From Ipomoea triloba (taxonomy: Eukaryota > Streptophyta > Magnoliopsida > Solanales > Convolvulaceae), in the NCBI RefSeq assembly GCF_003576645.1, contig NC_044925.1:9504200-9568199 (forward strand): a stretch of 64,000 nt of DNA. The letters run 5' to 3'. Each line of letters starts with the position of its first letter. The stretch's first letter is position 1. The translations under genes and the position numbers were made by a program. The notes under the pieces were generated by a model. The model was not told where the DNA came from, searched no databases, and was given only the letters and a program-made list of their open reading frames with translations. This document shows, piece by piece, positions 25,498 through 36,454 of this stretch.

Positions 25498-28325
25498 TGT
25501 AACACCCCGAAAATTCGTTCAAGCCTTACTACCGATAATTAATTCCTTGGGTAATTTAATTAATTCCAATTGGGCTAATTCTTTCAATTTGATATATATA
25601 TATATGTATATTCCTTGAGCCTAATTTAATTATTCTAATCAAGAGCCCAACTAATTGAATTTATTCTTGTAAGGGATTTTATTCAATTTGGATCCTTACA
25701 ATCTTTGCAATTAAATATTCCTACAAGCCCAATTTCTTGATCATATATTATATAATATATATGTAATGTTCCTAAGACATTTTATGGGCTTCCTTATTCT
25801 AATTCTTATAATTAATTGTAAGGGGTGAATTCATTTAGCCCAACTTACTAGTCTTGGACATATATTTAATTCTTGTAAGCCATTATAATATGTACTTAAG
25901 CCCATCTCATATTAAAGTCTTACACCCTAAATATTGTATGTATTCTTAGTATATATTTTGATGATCAAAATACCCTAAAAGCTTTCACTCCTCTTCCTCC
26001 CTCCCTACACTCTCACGCCATTTTCACCATTCTTGTATCCAAAAATTGATCTTCATTTCCCTACAAGTTTCCAAGTCAAGGTTGCTCTTTTATGCTTGTC
26101 TAGGAGTGGGTAAGTGCATCTAGCCTAGAATCTACCTTGCATTTTGTGGTTTGGTTAGTCTTTTGCATATTCTTATAAATGTTCTTTTGGGGTTCTTTGG
26201 GTAAAAGATGATCATCAAGAAGGTGGGGCTTTGTGAGCTTGCTTGAGGCTTGTTGGATTAGGAAAAAGCTCTTTGAGGTAACCACTATGTCCATCAAAAT
26301 CTATTTTATTCACTCCTATTCTATATGATGTTCTTGGTGTTGGAAATCCTGAAAATTCCTTGTGATTAGCCTATTTTGTTGAATCTATTTGTTGGATTTC
26401 ATCTTGATCTTTTGATTAGTGTTGTATGATCATTGATGGTTTGGATTTCCATGTTTTTGGCCTCTAAATTGGATGAAATGTTGATGTATTGGGTCTGAAT
26501 ATACTCTCTGGAAATATTATTTTCGTGTCTGCTTTGCATTCTGGAACTAGGAGTTGAAGTTGACCTTGCGGAGGTCCTCGGCGGCACAATGNATCGTTTG
26601 ATTAGTGTTGTATGATCATTGATGGTTTGGATTTCCATGTTTTTGGCCTCTAAATTGGATGAAATATTGATGTATTGGGTCTGATTATACTCTCTGGAAA
26701 TATGATTTTTCGTGTCTGCTGTTGAATTCTGGAACTGGGAGTTGAAGTTGACCTTGCGGAGGTCCTCGGCGGCACAATGTAACCCGCCGGGGAGTTCCGC
26801 AAGGCCAAGGCGGTAGGGTTGGCCGGATGATGGTGGTCCGTTGAGGCAGTCCGCCTCCTTCCTGCGGAGGAGTGCGGCGGAGGACGGTGTTCCGTCAGGG
26901 TGTTCCGCAAGTACTCTGGGAATCTGCTCCCAGAGGCTGTTTCTGTGATGTTGTCGTCTGTTGTTTCTCCTTTGTTTCTGATTATTGTTGGATTGTTTGG
27001 TGGAGTATTTTGCCATGTCCTTGGAGTATTTATCCATGCCTTTCATTGGGTATTTATTACCTTGTCTTGGAGATTTATTCATGTCTTTAGTTTCCCTTTT
27101 TGTACTCTTGGTCTATTGATTCTTGATATTCATTTACCTGGGAGTTTGTTTGTGTTCATAGATGAGATGAACACTTNTTACCTGGGAGTTTGTTTGTGTT
27201 CATAGATGAGATGAGCACTTGGTTTGGTTGTTTTGGGATGATGTTGGAGTGTGAGAATGAGATGTTGGTTTGTTGGTATCATTGGAGTTTTTGGGTGGAC
27301 TAGTTGTGCTATTATTGTTTGTATTCGGGTTCATTACCCCTGTGATTGGGTTCATTACCCCCGTGATTGGGTCGATGACCCCTGTGATTGGACTTAGGTC
27401 CCTGTGATTGGACTACGGTCCCTGTGATTGGGCTCATTACCCCGTGATTGGGTTCATTACCCCCGTGATTGGGTCGATTCACCCCTGTGATTGGACTTCG
27501 GTCCCTGTGATTGGGTTTTTACCCCTGTGTACTTGGCTTTTGTTTGGGGCCGGGTTCGATATGATGATTGGTGTGAGGTTTGGTGGTTGGTGTTGGGATT
27601 TTCTTTCGGTTCTTTAGTTGTGAGTCCTTGTTTACTCAGTTGATATCTCGTTGTTCTCGATTATGATTGATTGTTCCTTATACTCGTGTTCAGTTGGTAT
27701 CTTGGTCATGACTCGTTGTTGTCTTATGCTTTCCTCGTTGTGCTTTGGCTTTATTCGAATGAGTTTTGGTTATGCTTCGTTCAGCTTATTATTGTTGAGT
27801 ATCCGTTTTGAACTATCGAACAGTCTGTTGGTGTTTATATTCTATATGGGTGTGTAAACCTATTTATAAGCTTATGTATATCTATATCTCCTTGCGGGTG
27901 TGAATGGTGGTTGCTTAGCATTCTTTTGCTAATGGTTCTTTGCGTGTTTTCCAGGTCTGGAGTAGTCTGAGCGCGAGCGCGTTAGATGCTTATCTATGAG
28001 GACGCTTAGACTAGTTTGATGATGTTTAGACTTTGGTTGTTGGGCCTGTGTGCCTTTGAGATATTATTATACTCTTGATTAGTGGTTTGGGTACTTTTGA
28101 TGATTGTGGATTATGACTTGAGGATTTTATTTCGGTTTATATATATGACAGTTTAGTTCGTTCTTATGTTTAGCCTGTGCATCTAGGCTGTGTTTATACC
28201 TAGATATGGCATGACGCCCCTTAGGTTTTAAATTCGCTTCCGCTACGTTTGGTTTGTTGGTTGAGATAGGCAGCTGTTGTGCTAAGTTTTATCTATCTCA
28301 GCCTGTGTGAGGTTGGGGTGTCACA
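25498..28325. mobile_element. Solo LTR, Tekay/Del-like style, inserted in the TA tract
   Basis: It begins TGTAACACCCCG and ends GGGGTGTCACA, the terminal style of large chromovirus (Del/Tekay) LTRs. TATAT lies on both sides as a target duplication, though it is not diagnostic in TA repeats. No internal retrotransposon sequence is attached. A second copy at 58179-60375 aligns over most of its length. Single Ns at 26592 and 27177 each separate near-identical sequence: about 188 bp around the first, about 45 bp around the second. These are probably unmerged contig overlaps, so the true LTR is likely about 2.6 kb. Confidence 0.85.
27327..27530. repeat. ~20-bp minisatellite inside the solo LTR
   Basis: About ten variants of CCCTGTGATTGGGTTCATTA, with forms ending in 'cgatga', 'cttaggt' and 'ctacggt'. 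The same order of variants occurs in the other LTR copy at 59399-59601, so the array predates the two insertions. Confidence 0.85.
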
Positions 28326-28519
28326 TATATGTATACATGTATATATATATATAAATATAGATATATACCTATATATATACATATACATATATACATATAT
28401 ATCTATATGTATGTACATATATACATATATATGTATATATCTATATGTACATATCTATGTACATATATATATATATATGTATATATGTACATACATATAT
28501 ATATATATGTATATATACA

Positions 28520-28573
<54 letters not shown>

Positions 28574-28591
28574 TGTATATATATGTATATG

Positions 28592-28625
<34 letters not shown>

Positions 28626-28770
28626 TATATGTACATATATATGTATATGTATGTACATATATACATATATATGTATATGTATACATATATATGTACATAT
28701 ATATATATATATATCTATGTACATATATATATATAGATATATATATATATATATATACACACACATACAG
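28326..28770. repeat. TA/TACA microsatellite, right half
   Basis: Continues the tract interrupted by the solo LTR. Rich in TATATGTACATA palindromes. No genes. Confidence 0.93.
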
Positions 28771-30343
28771 TAAACATAACTATGCTTAGTAAACTCAGAA
28801 AAATTTGCCACAAAATTATAAACTCACAGTCATGTGTTCTTCTACATTCAGCATTTTTTTTTGTGTAACAAACATTTCCCCATATTCTCAAATGCACCAA
28901 ACTGCAGTTCTAACAAAAACAAAATGAAACAGGTTTTCTGCGTGTTTGAGGAGATTATTTGGCAAAGAGATTTATCGTTGAGATATTGAATTTCCAGAAA
29001 AAAAAAAAAGAGTATTGAGATTCAATATTAGTCATGAAATGTTGTTCACTGGTTGCTCACTTGCTTTAGTACTGCTAACTTGAAAAGGATCAGAAACCTT
29101 ATGCTGAAAGAGTAGCTCCATTACAATGTTTAGATGTTGGACAACTTTTATTTGATCATGACGTGCATACCAAGTATTCAAGTAATAGTGCAATTGATCA
29201 AGTAATTATCTTCACAAGGGACTATAGTATACTGTGCTAGAGTTAAGTGTCAGAATATGAGCAAAAGTAATGTTTAATTTCATATTTTAGTTTTTTAAAC
29301 ATTTTTTTGATTTAGGCTTCCTTCCTCAGACCTCCTCACTCCATCAAACATATCTGAATGAATGTAAAATTGCTGATATAACAATTTTATGTGCAGAATC
29401 CTAGTATGGTGTGGCATAGTATAATGGAAGCAGGTAGCAAATGCAAGGAAAAGGCAAAAAATGCGAAATGCTTATTAAGCTAGCTTGCACCTATTGAAAA
29501 GCACTAAGTTTTCAAATTGACATTACCAAAGCATAATCAATTTACTCCCTCAAATTACTTGGTGATACCTATTGAAAACAAAATTGACATTTCAAAAATA
29601 ACTATTGTAAAACAAAAACAAGGCTTCTATCTCTTGTTTTACAATAGTTATGTTTGTTTCATTACAAAGTATGTTTTAGTGACTTATATTGAATTGAGTC
29701 TTCTTGTGAGTTTTAAAGGATTTTCCACCCTTTTCTTCTCCTGTTTCCAGATCTCTTTGCTTGAGATATGATTGCTTTGAAGCTAGGATATAATTTTGGA
29801 GGTTATATCATTTGGGTTTTAGACAGAAATTGATATATACTTTCTAGGTAGCATGAGCAAAAATTCAAAGATTTTGAATTTTGAAGAGGAAAAACTAATT
29901 TATTTAATGCGTTTTAATCAAAACTTTCTTTTCAACACACTTGAAAAGCTAGTTTTGTATAACATTATGAAAATTTTGAAATCCACATTAGTAAAGCTTT
30001 GGATCTGTTACATGATTTAGAGTCCATTATACTTGATACATTTTTACCAATTCCTTTGTTAAAAATAACTTTGCTGTGAAAATTAGTTAACCAAATGTTA
30101 TTTGGAAACATAACAACTAAATTTTATGAAAAAATATTTCAACCATTTAGTTAAATTCTTAAAAAAAATATATTTTTAATCTCTAATATACCTTTATTAC
30201 ATACAAATAATATAAAGAGTAATAAAGGACAAAAAAAATAATTGTATAAAATTTACAAATCCCACTTTTTAATAAATTTGTTTACTCCAGTTTTCTACTA
30301 TCTATTTTCTAATTTTTCAATTTTCATTCTCTATTTTTTTTTT
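28771..30343. other. Intergenic DNA without recognisable genes
   Basis: AT-rich single-copy-looking DNA. An 84-codon frame near 29517 has no recognisable domain. Short A/T homopolymers occur near 28995 and 30338. I see nothing to annotate. Confidence 0.45.
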
Positions 30344-30903
30344 GGATAACAGTCAAATAGACCCTTCAACTATAGGCCAAAGTGTAATTAGCCTTTAGAA
30401 TAAGAAAAGCTCTAATTAGACACTTCATCTCTTCCTGTTTATGCAATTTAGCCAATAACTTCTTAAATTTGTGCAATTAACTCATTTTGCAAGTAAACTC
30501 AAGGTAATAGCATGTAAAATTAAATTTTTAAAAAAAACTGTAAAATAAATTTAAAATTAAAAGAAAAAGAACCCACATATTTCCGACTTTTATCCTCAAC
30601 GGATGAGTCATGGCCGGCTTCTCCGACCAACTAACAAAAAAGTCAGGTTGGCTTCTTCGTCTGGTTGGACGGGGAAGTTGTCCCTGAGCTTTATTTTTTA
30701 AAAGGAAATTTAATTACTTTATTTGAATTTTAAAAAATTTTTTTTAATTTTAATTAATTTTTTAAATTTAAAAAAAATTACTAGTTACCTAGCATAAAAT
30801 GATAAGTTAAAGTGTCTAAATGGAGCTTTTTTAAAAAAAAATAAATTATATTTTAAGGGGCTTATTGCACTTTGCCCTATACATGATCTATTTGATCCTT
30901 ATC
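30344..30903. mobile_element. MITE with TIRs (Mutator-like style) in T-runs
   Basis: The left end 'ggataacagtcaaataga' and the complement of the right end 'tatttgatccttatc' form TIRs of about 45 bp that continue as 'ggccaaagtgtaattagc' / 'ggcttattgcactttgcc'. Both flanks are T-runs of at least nine, compatible with a 9-bp duplication. A GC-rich core ('ggccggcttctccgacc') sits at 30610-30680. Non-coding. Confidence 0.65.
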
Positions 30904-31090
30904 TTTTTTTTTTTTTGTTTAAAAAACTTGTTTACTCACTATTTTTTTAAAAGAAAATAAAAAATTAAACACTATAACATTATAAAATTAACACAAGTCC
31001 AATTCCAAGTTATTTTCTAGACCTTATATATAAAAATATTTTTGAATATGTTTTGTTTAAATGAAATAAATATAATTTTTACTTTTGGAT

Positions 31091-31157
<67 letters not shown>

Positions 31158-31451
31158 CTAACATTCGATATCAAACCAAATTTATACTCAGATATAACAT
31201 AACTAACAATATCAAGACCAATAATCTATTCAGTTCACTTAAATTTTACTTTACATAAGATGAATATTGTTTTTGACATAATATGTAAAAATATTTTTGA
31301 ATATCTTTGTTTCATTAAAACATATATATAATTTTTATTTTTAAGTATTATATATGTAAAATTTTAATATATGATACCTAGACCAAACTTATGTTATGAC
31401 TTATGAGTTATGATATAATATAATTAAAAATATACAAATCAATAATCTAGT
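30904..31451. repeat. Dispersed repeat pair with (TA)n
   Basis: 31020-31230 and 31280-31440 are two degraded copies of the same roughly 170-bp segment ('aaaaatatttttgaatat... ataatttttactttt... accaaatttatac'), also found at 3063-3240. A pure (TA)n of about 70 bp lies at 31085-31154. Confidence 0.55.
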
Positions 31452-31725
31452 GGGAAAATGTGTAAATAGGCCCGTGAACATTTCGCGAAAAGTCAATTAG
31501 GTCCACGAACTTTTAAAAAGTGCAATTAAACACATGAACTTAAGATTTTGAGTCTTCTGAGCCCATTACCCGGTTACCTATCCGGTAAGAACTGGTAACC
31601 GCCCCCGTGGCACACCAAGTAAGTTATGTTTTGATTATTTGGATTGCCACATAAGCTTAAATAAAAAAAATTAAAATAAACAAATTAAATAGGCTTCACA
31701 GCCCTGATTCTCATTTTGCTTGGCT

Positions 31726-32116
31726 CTGGTAAGTAGCTTCTTCTTAATCAAACAATGGAGTTTAGAGTTGCGTGAAGGTAGTGGTGTTGGTGGATTTCGA
31801 GAGTGGAGAAAAGAGTTGGCGATGGAAATGGGATCTGGATCGGTGGTTCGCCAGAGGAAGAGAAGATGTCAAGGTCGCCGATCACTTCCACCATTCACCG
31901 TCTGCTCGTCGGTGAGAGAGAGAGAGAGAGCTGGTGGTGACCGGAGATGGCGTTGGTGGTTGCGATGGCCGGCGGTGCTGGATGCTTGTTGTTGCTCCGA
32001 TCTGCTGCCTTCATCGGTGGTGGTAGCGGTGACTGGGGAGAAAGAAGAAGTAGTGACAGTGGTGGCGTTGAGGGAAAGAAGCAAGTACGCTACGGTGGTG
32101 GTATGTCTGCTGTGAT
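31726..32116 (+). other. GC-rich interior of the Mutator-like element (possible captured sequence)
   Basis: This segment has open frames rich in Arg, Gly and Val and a (GA)n at 31913-31932. Its composition contrasts with the AT-rich TIRs, as seen in Pack-MULEs that carry host gene pieces. I recognise no domain, so a gene origin is conjecture. Confidence 0.35.
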
Positions 32117-32288
32117 GGTTGTTTTCCATTTTTGGCCAGAAAAAATGGTGTTTTTCCTGCAAGACAGAGTGAAATTTATGGGTTGTAGGATTTGGTAAGA
32201 AGAAGTTATTGACCCGTGAATGAGCGAAGCAAAATGAGAATTAGGGCTATGTATTGTATGACTTCAGGCTATTTAATTTGTTTATTTT
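32117..32288 (+). repeat. ~170-bp direct repeat, left copy, flanking the LTR element
   Basis: From 'ggttgttttccatttttggcc' to 'gctatttaatttgtttatttt', this is about 85-90 percent identical by eye, and in the same orientation, to 39960-40132 on the other side of the retrotransposon. It is far too long to be a retroviral target duplication. Confidence 0.8.
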
Positions 32289-32872
32289 TGATGGAATAAT
32301 TAGGACCGGGTGCGGAGCACGAACGGGGCAAGAAGGAACCGGAACAAGTACGACCCGGGGACTGCCACGTGGTGGGCTAGCCACGCTCGGCCACGGCCTA
32401 GCGTGGCTCGCGGCACGCTCAGCCCGGCTGAGCATCCGCAACGCGCTCAGCCAGGCTGAGCGTGATCCGTGGCACGCTCAGCCCGGCTGAGCGCCCACAG
32501 CGCGCTCAGCCAGGCTGAGCGTGTTCCACAACAAGCTCAGCCCGGCTGAGCGTCCGGCCTCGGCGGTCCGCGCGTTGCCCGGGTCTCGCGGCTGCGGTTA
32601 CGGCCCGGGCGTTGAGCGTGCTTACCTGCGTCTTTTCCGGATCAATTACACCTAGGGCTGATATAAAAGCCCGTTGGTTGTCTTGTCAGGACATCTTCAC
32701 CTTACTTTTATCACTCTTGTCCTATTATTACATTGGCAACCTTTGTAATAGCGTTATACAATTCAATATATATTTTACCCCCGCGGTATACTTACGATCC
32801 ATTAGCTTGTCATACCCCTATTATTTAATCGGGTTTTGTAATTCGGACCACCCGGGTTATTAAAATCCATCA
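32289..32872 (+). repeat. 5' LTR of the Tat-like element
   Basis: 584 bp with TATAAAAG at 32662-32669 as core promoter, five palindromic GCTCAGCC-x-GGCTGAGC units upstream of it, and TG/CA ends. Confidence 0.92.
32412..32560. repeat. Palindromic GC-rich repeat array in the 5' LTR
   Basis: Five copies of GCTCAGCC(C/A)GGCTGAGC, each an 8-bp-arm palindrome with a 1-nt centre, spaced about 28 bp by 'gtccgc'-type linkers. They lie about 100-250 bp upstream of the LTR TATA box. Confidence 0.88.
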
Positions 32873-32893
32873 TTGGTGCTTTCATTGAGAGCC
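32873..32893 (+). promoter_or_regulatory. Primer-binding-site region of the Tat-like element
   Basis: TTGGTGCTTTCATTGAGAGC follows the LTR CA end directly, the normal place for a tRNA primer site. I cannot assign the tRNA with confidence. Confidence 0.5.
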
Positions 32894-33039
32894 GACATAC
32901 AAGCTCGAGCGTGCTCCTTAACAACATCTCCGATGAAATCAATCATCAAACACGAACCTTCGACGATGTTGGTTTTGGTAGGGCATTTACATTAGGCATG
33001 CTTAATCACAAGCATGCACGCATGTGTTGAGAAACTCTG

Positions 33040-33965
33040 ATTGAAAGAGATTTCTAGCATGGTTGGCTACGTACGGGTACGACACAATGGAATCCCTCCT
33101 CGGCTTCTTTTCGTGTGGCTGACGAACGACTTCCCCTACGTAAAGGCTTCGAGCCCATTTCTTCCTCTCCGATTGCGTGTCTCCCCCTTCCGGCCCCCCG
33201 AATATGACATGGATTTGCTTCTTCTGGGGGGGGGGGGTGGGAGTCATCCGATTCCTTCTCCTCTTCCTCCACGGGTTGGTCGAGTTCCCTTTTGCGGGAC
33301 CCGGAAGCGGGTGGTCCGGAACCACCCTTCTTTTTCCAGACGTTGCCTGGGCCTTGAGCCTTGCCCTGGCTGGGTCGTTTTACGTATTGGCCAAGGTAGC
33401 CCTTCTGAATGAGTTCCTCGATCTGGCGTTTGAGGACCATGCATTCCTCCGTGTCGTGCCCTATCTGCCTGTGGAACCGACAGTATTTGTTGGGGTCGAC
33501 GTTGGGCGAGATCTTCAAACACCCAGCCGGGTACGACACGATACCCATGACCTCGGCATGCTCTAGGATGGCGGCCAATGGGTGCGTCAAGGGCGTGAGA
33601 CAACGCAATGGGGCTAACCGTGGGCCTTGGCGCTGGGGCCTCAGGGCACGGCGGTCCTCTTGAGGTGCCTTGTCTCGACGCCCCCTCTCCTCTTCCTTCT
33701 TCTTCCGCTCAGCCTCCTCCGCCTCTGCGAACCTCGTTGCTGGGTCCAGCAATGCCGCATAAGTCTTCGGCGGATTCTGGACGAGGTCGCGATGAAAGGG
33801 TCCTGACCTGACGTTGCTGGTGAAGATCGGCACGGCCGCCTTCTCGTCGAAGTTGTCAACTGACCTCGCCTCCTTCTTCCACTTAGCTAGGTAGTCGGTC
33901 AGGCTCTCTGTGCTCCCTTGTTCTAACTTGCACATGGTCGCGAATTGTTTCTTCTTTGGGATGCT
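33040..33965 (-). pseudogene. Inverted gag fragment of the Tat-like element
   Basis: Read on the minus strand from 33965, this encodes a gag segment (ESLTDYLAKWKKEA, then KTYAALLDPATRFAEAEEAE). A modified zinc-finger-like CRFH-x4-GHDTEEC motif follows (YCRFHRQIGHDTEEC), and then IEELIQKGYL. The frame shifts in the G-tract at about 33226-33236, after which the gag-protease linker (FGGPEGGDTQSERKKWAR) continues in another frame to about 33040. The LTRs and integrase are on the plus strand, so this block has been inverted inside the element. Non-functional. Confidence 0.85.
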
Positions 33966-33967
33966 AC

Positions 33968-35482
33968 TTGTTACTCCAGGCTCGTGGTCGGCCAAGTGTC
34001 CGGCGAGTTCGAAGCAAATGAGGAGAGGATGATCCGGTACCGCGATGTGGTGCTCCGGGTCTTGGGGCAGATCGCCCAACACGAAATCTTGCAAATACCA
34101 AGAGAGCAAAACGCGGAAACTGATACGCTTTCCAAGCTCAGCCAGGCCACCCCAGAATACATCTCGAAAATTGCAAGGATAGAGGACCTCCATAAGTCCA
34201 GCTTGGAGGCATATCCGGTCATGCCCGTGCAAAGCCGTCCGCCCTGTTGGTTGGACCATCTCGTGCAGTACAAGAAGACAGGCACCCTACCCCCGGATGA
34301 GGCCGACGCTAAGGCAGCTAAGAGACGCGCCCCGACATACGAGCTTATCGGGGACATCCTATACAAGAGGTCATATAACGGGGCGTTGCTAAGGTGTTTA
34401 TACCCAGATGAAGCCCGGGCTCTCATCGAGGAGATTCACAAAGGAACTTGTGCAGCCCATCAGGGAGCGTATACCATGGCCCGAAGAGCCATACTTCAAG
34501 GCTACTTCTGGCCGGGGATGGCGAAGGAATGTGCGGATTACACACGGAGCTGCCCTACTTGCCAAAAATTCCAGATCGGCCCGGGCCGACCCGCCACCAA
34601 CTACACCCCGATTAGCTTCGTCATACCATTCTCAAGGTGGGGCATCGATATTGTAGGAGCCCTGCCCATGGGGTCGGGCAAGCGAAAATATGTTATCGTC
34701 GCGGTGGATTATTTCACGAAGTGGGTGGAGGCCGAACCCCTAGCAAGCATTACCAGCGTCCGGTGCAAACAGTTCGTATACTCCAACATACTATGCCATT
34801 TCAGGGTGCCAATGCAAATCATTTCCGATAACGGTCGCCAGTTCGAGGGAAAGGAGTTCAAGTTGTTCTGCCAGGAGTGGCGCATCACCCACACCAAAGT
34901 CTCCATGGCCTACCCCCAGGCGAACGGCCAGGTGGAGAATGTCAACCGCACAATAGTAGACGGGTTGAAGAAGACCCTGGAGGCGGCGGGAGGAGCGTGG
35001 GTCGAGAACCTAGAGGCGGTCCTCTGGGCGTATCGCACCACGCCACGGAAAGCAACAGGCGAGACCCCATTTGCGCTGCGCTACGGATTCGAAGCCAGAG
35101 AGCTCCGGCAGAGGCTATCATTTTGATGCGACGAAGTGAGGAATACGATCCCGAACGCAACGAGGAGTACCACCGGGCTAACCTCCATCTAATAGACGAG
35201 AAACGCGAAGCAGCCATGGTGCGCGCGGAGAACTACCAAAGACAGGCTAAAGCATACCTTGACAAAAGAGCACAACCCCGATACTTCCAAGTCGACGATT
35301 ACGTGCTAAGACGCCGCGAAGCCAGCAAGCCCCTGGACGGTGACAAGTTAGCCAAACGCTGGGAAGGACCTTACATAGTTTCAGCCATGGTCCGCCCCGG
35401 CAGTTACAAGCTGAAGACGCCGAAGGGCAAAGAAGTAGAAAGGGTCTGGAATTCAGAACATTTAGTTAAGTACTTCCAGTAA
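33968..35482 (+). pseudogene. RNase H end and integrase of the Tat-like element (frameshifted)
   Basis: Starts mid-domain at the inversion junction with the RNase H end (LVVGQVSGEFEA... EQNAETDTLSKLS). Integrase follows: zinc-binding region with SCPTCQKFQ, core D at GIDIVGALP, second D in IISDNGRQFEG, and E in ANGQVENVNRTI. A frameshift near 35095-35105 moves the last 130 codons to another frame, which holds the GPYIV motif (KRWEGPYIVS) and ends VKYFQ at 35482. All catalytic residues are visible but the protein cannot be made as one chain, and RT is missing. Confidence 0.9.
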
Positions 35483-36454
35483 CGTTAAAAGTGTAAGGCG
35501 GTCCGCCCTCCTTTCAGTTCCTTTTTTTTTCTTTTCTCGTGACGCAATAAAGCAGCATTTTTTCCAGCACACGCTTTTCGGATCAACCGAGTCTTTTGAG
35601 TCCAGCGAGCCAGGGAGCTCCAACTCGAAACAACCAAAACACCCTAGGGGCAATACAAGGTCCGCCCTTGCCTATTGCCGAACAAAAGAGTCCCTAGACG
35701 CAAGGCTAGATAGCCTCGACTTAGGACGAATACAATCCCTAGGGGTGACACGGGGCCCGACCTCGCTTGTCACCGAACGGAAGAGCCGCTAGGCGCGGGA
35801 CCACAAGGTTCCGGCCTAGACCAGCTAGCACCCTAGGGAGGGTACGAGGCGCACGCCTCACGTACCATCGAACGGGTGCGCTAAGGGTCGGAGGACTAAG
35901 TCTGGCGACCCGACGCCATGCGCTAAGGGTCGGAGGACTAAGTCTGGCGACCCGACGCCAACTCAAAAAAGCAAAAGCACTAAGTCTGGCGACCCGACGC
36001 CAACTCAAAAAAGCAAAAGCATATAAAAAAGCAAAGGAAAGAAACAGGGAAAGATAGTGATCACGCAATGCACAGATGCTCGGGGACGGGGCCTAGGGCC
36101 CAACCGAAACTGAGCGCAAGTTAATCAAGGCCGAGGCGCAAGTTAATCAAGGCCGAGCGTCCACGGACCGGGCTTGTGCCCGACCGAGGCCTCAGCCAAG
36201 CACGGACTAGCTGGCGCCACACCAACAGAACACGCAGCAGATAGCAAAGAAGCGCAATTTATTGAAAGCAGTTTATTGAAGGCAAAGCAAAACGAGCAAA
36301 GTCGAAACAAGCATGCAAGGCTAGTGTTGAGAACAACCAAATTCCAGCCATAATGTCAAAGCACAAGAACGAGTAGTCCACGCTACGACAACAACAGAAA
36401 TATCCAACAATAAACGACCTAAAAAAGATAACAACATGGGAGCCTCCAAGGACA
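35483..36454. repeat. Non-coding 3' region with tandem repeats (Tat-like element)
   Basis: Repeats of 'ccctaggg... accgaacggaagag' spacing occur at 35640-35880. They are followed by tandem copies of 'gcgctaagggtcggaggactaagtctggcgacccgacgcca' (35879-35960) and of 'actaagtctggcgacccgac... caaaagc' (35936-36020). Such arrays between integrase and the 3' LTR are usual in Tat elements. No gene on the plus strand. Confidence 0.75.

Noticed and set aside
24489..25522. Tyr/Ile-rich ORFs on both strands
   Set aside because: They are translations of TA/TACA microsatellites; only the first 49 codons from 24489 are viral.
28279..28811. More Tyr/Ile/His-rich ORFs
   Set aside because: Microsatellite translations with no coding meaning; the same holds for 60773-61524.
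31720..32115. 131-aa Arg/Val-rich ORF as a host gene
   Set aside because: It lies inside the Mutator-like element with no recognisable domain; kept only as a possible captured fragment.
33966..34259. N-terminal extension of the minus-strand gag frame
   Set aside because: This is the antisense of the RNase H/integrase coding sequence beyond the inversion junction; true gag starts being readable only at about 33965.
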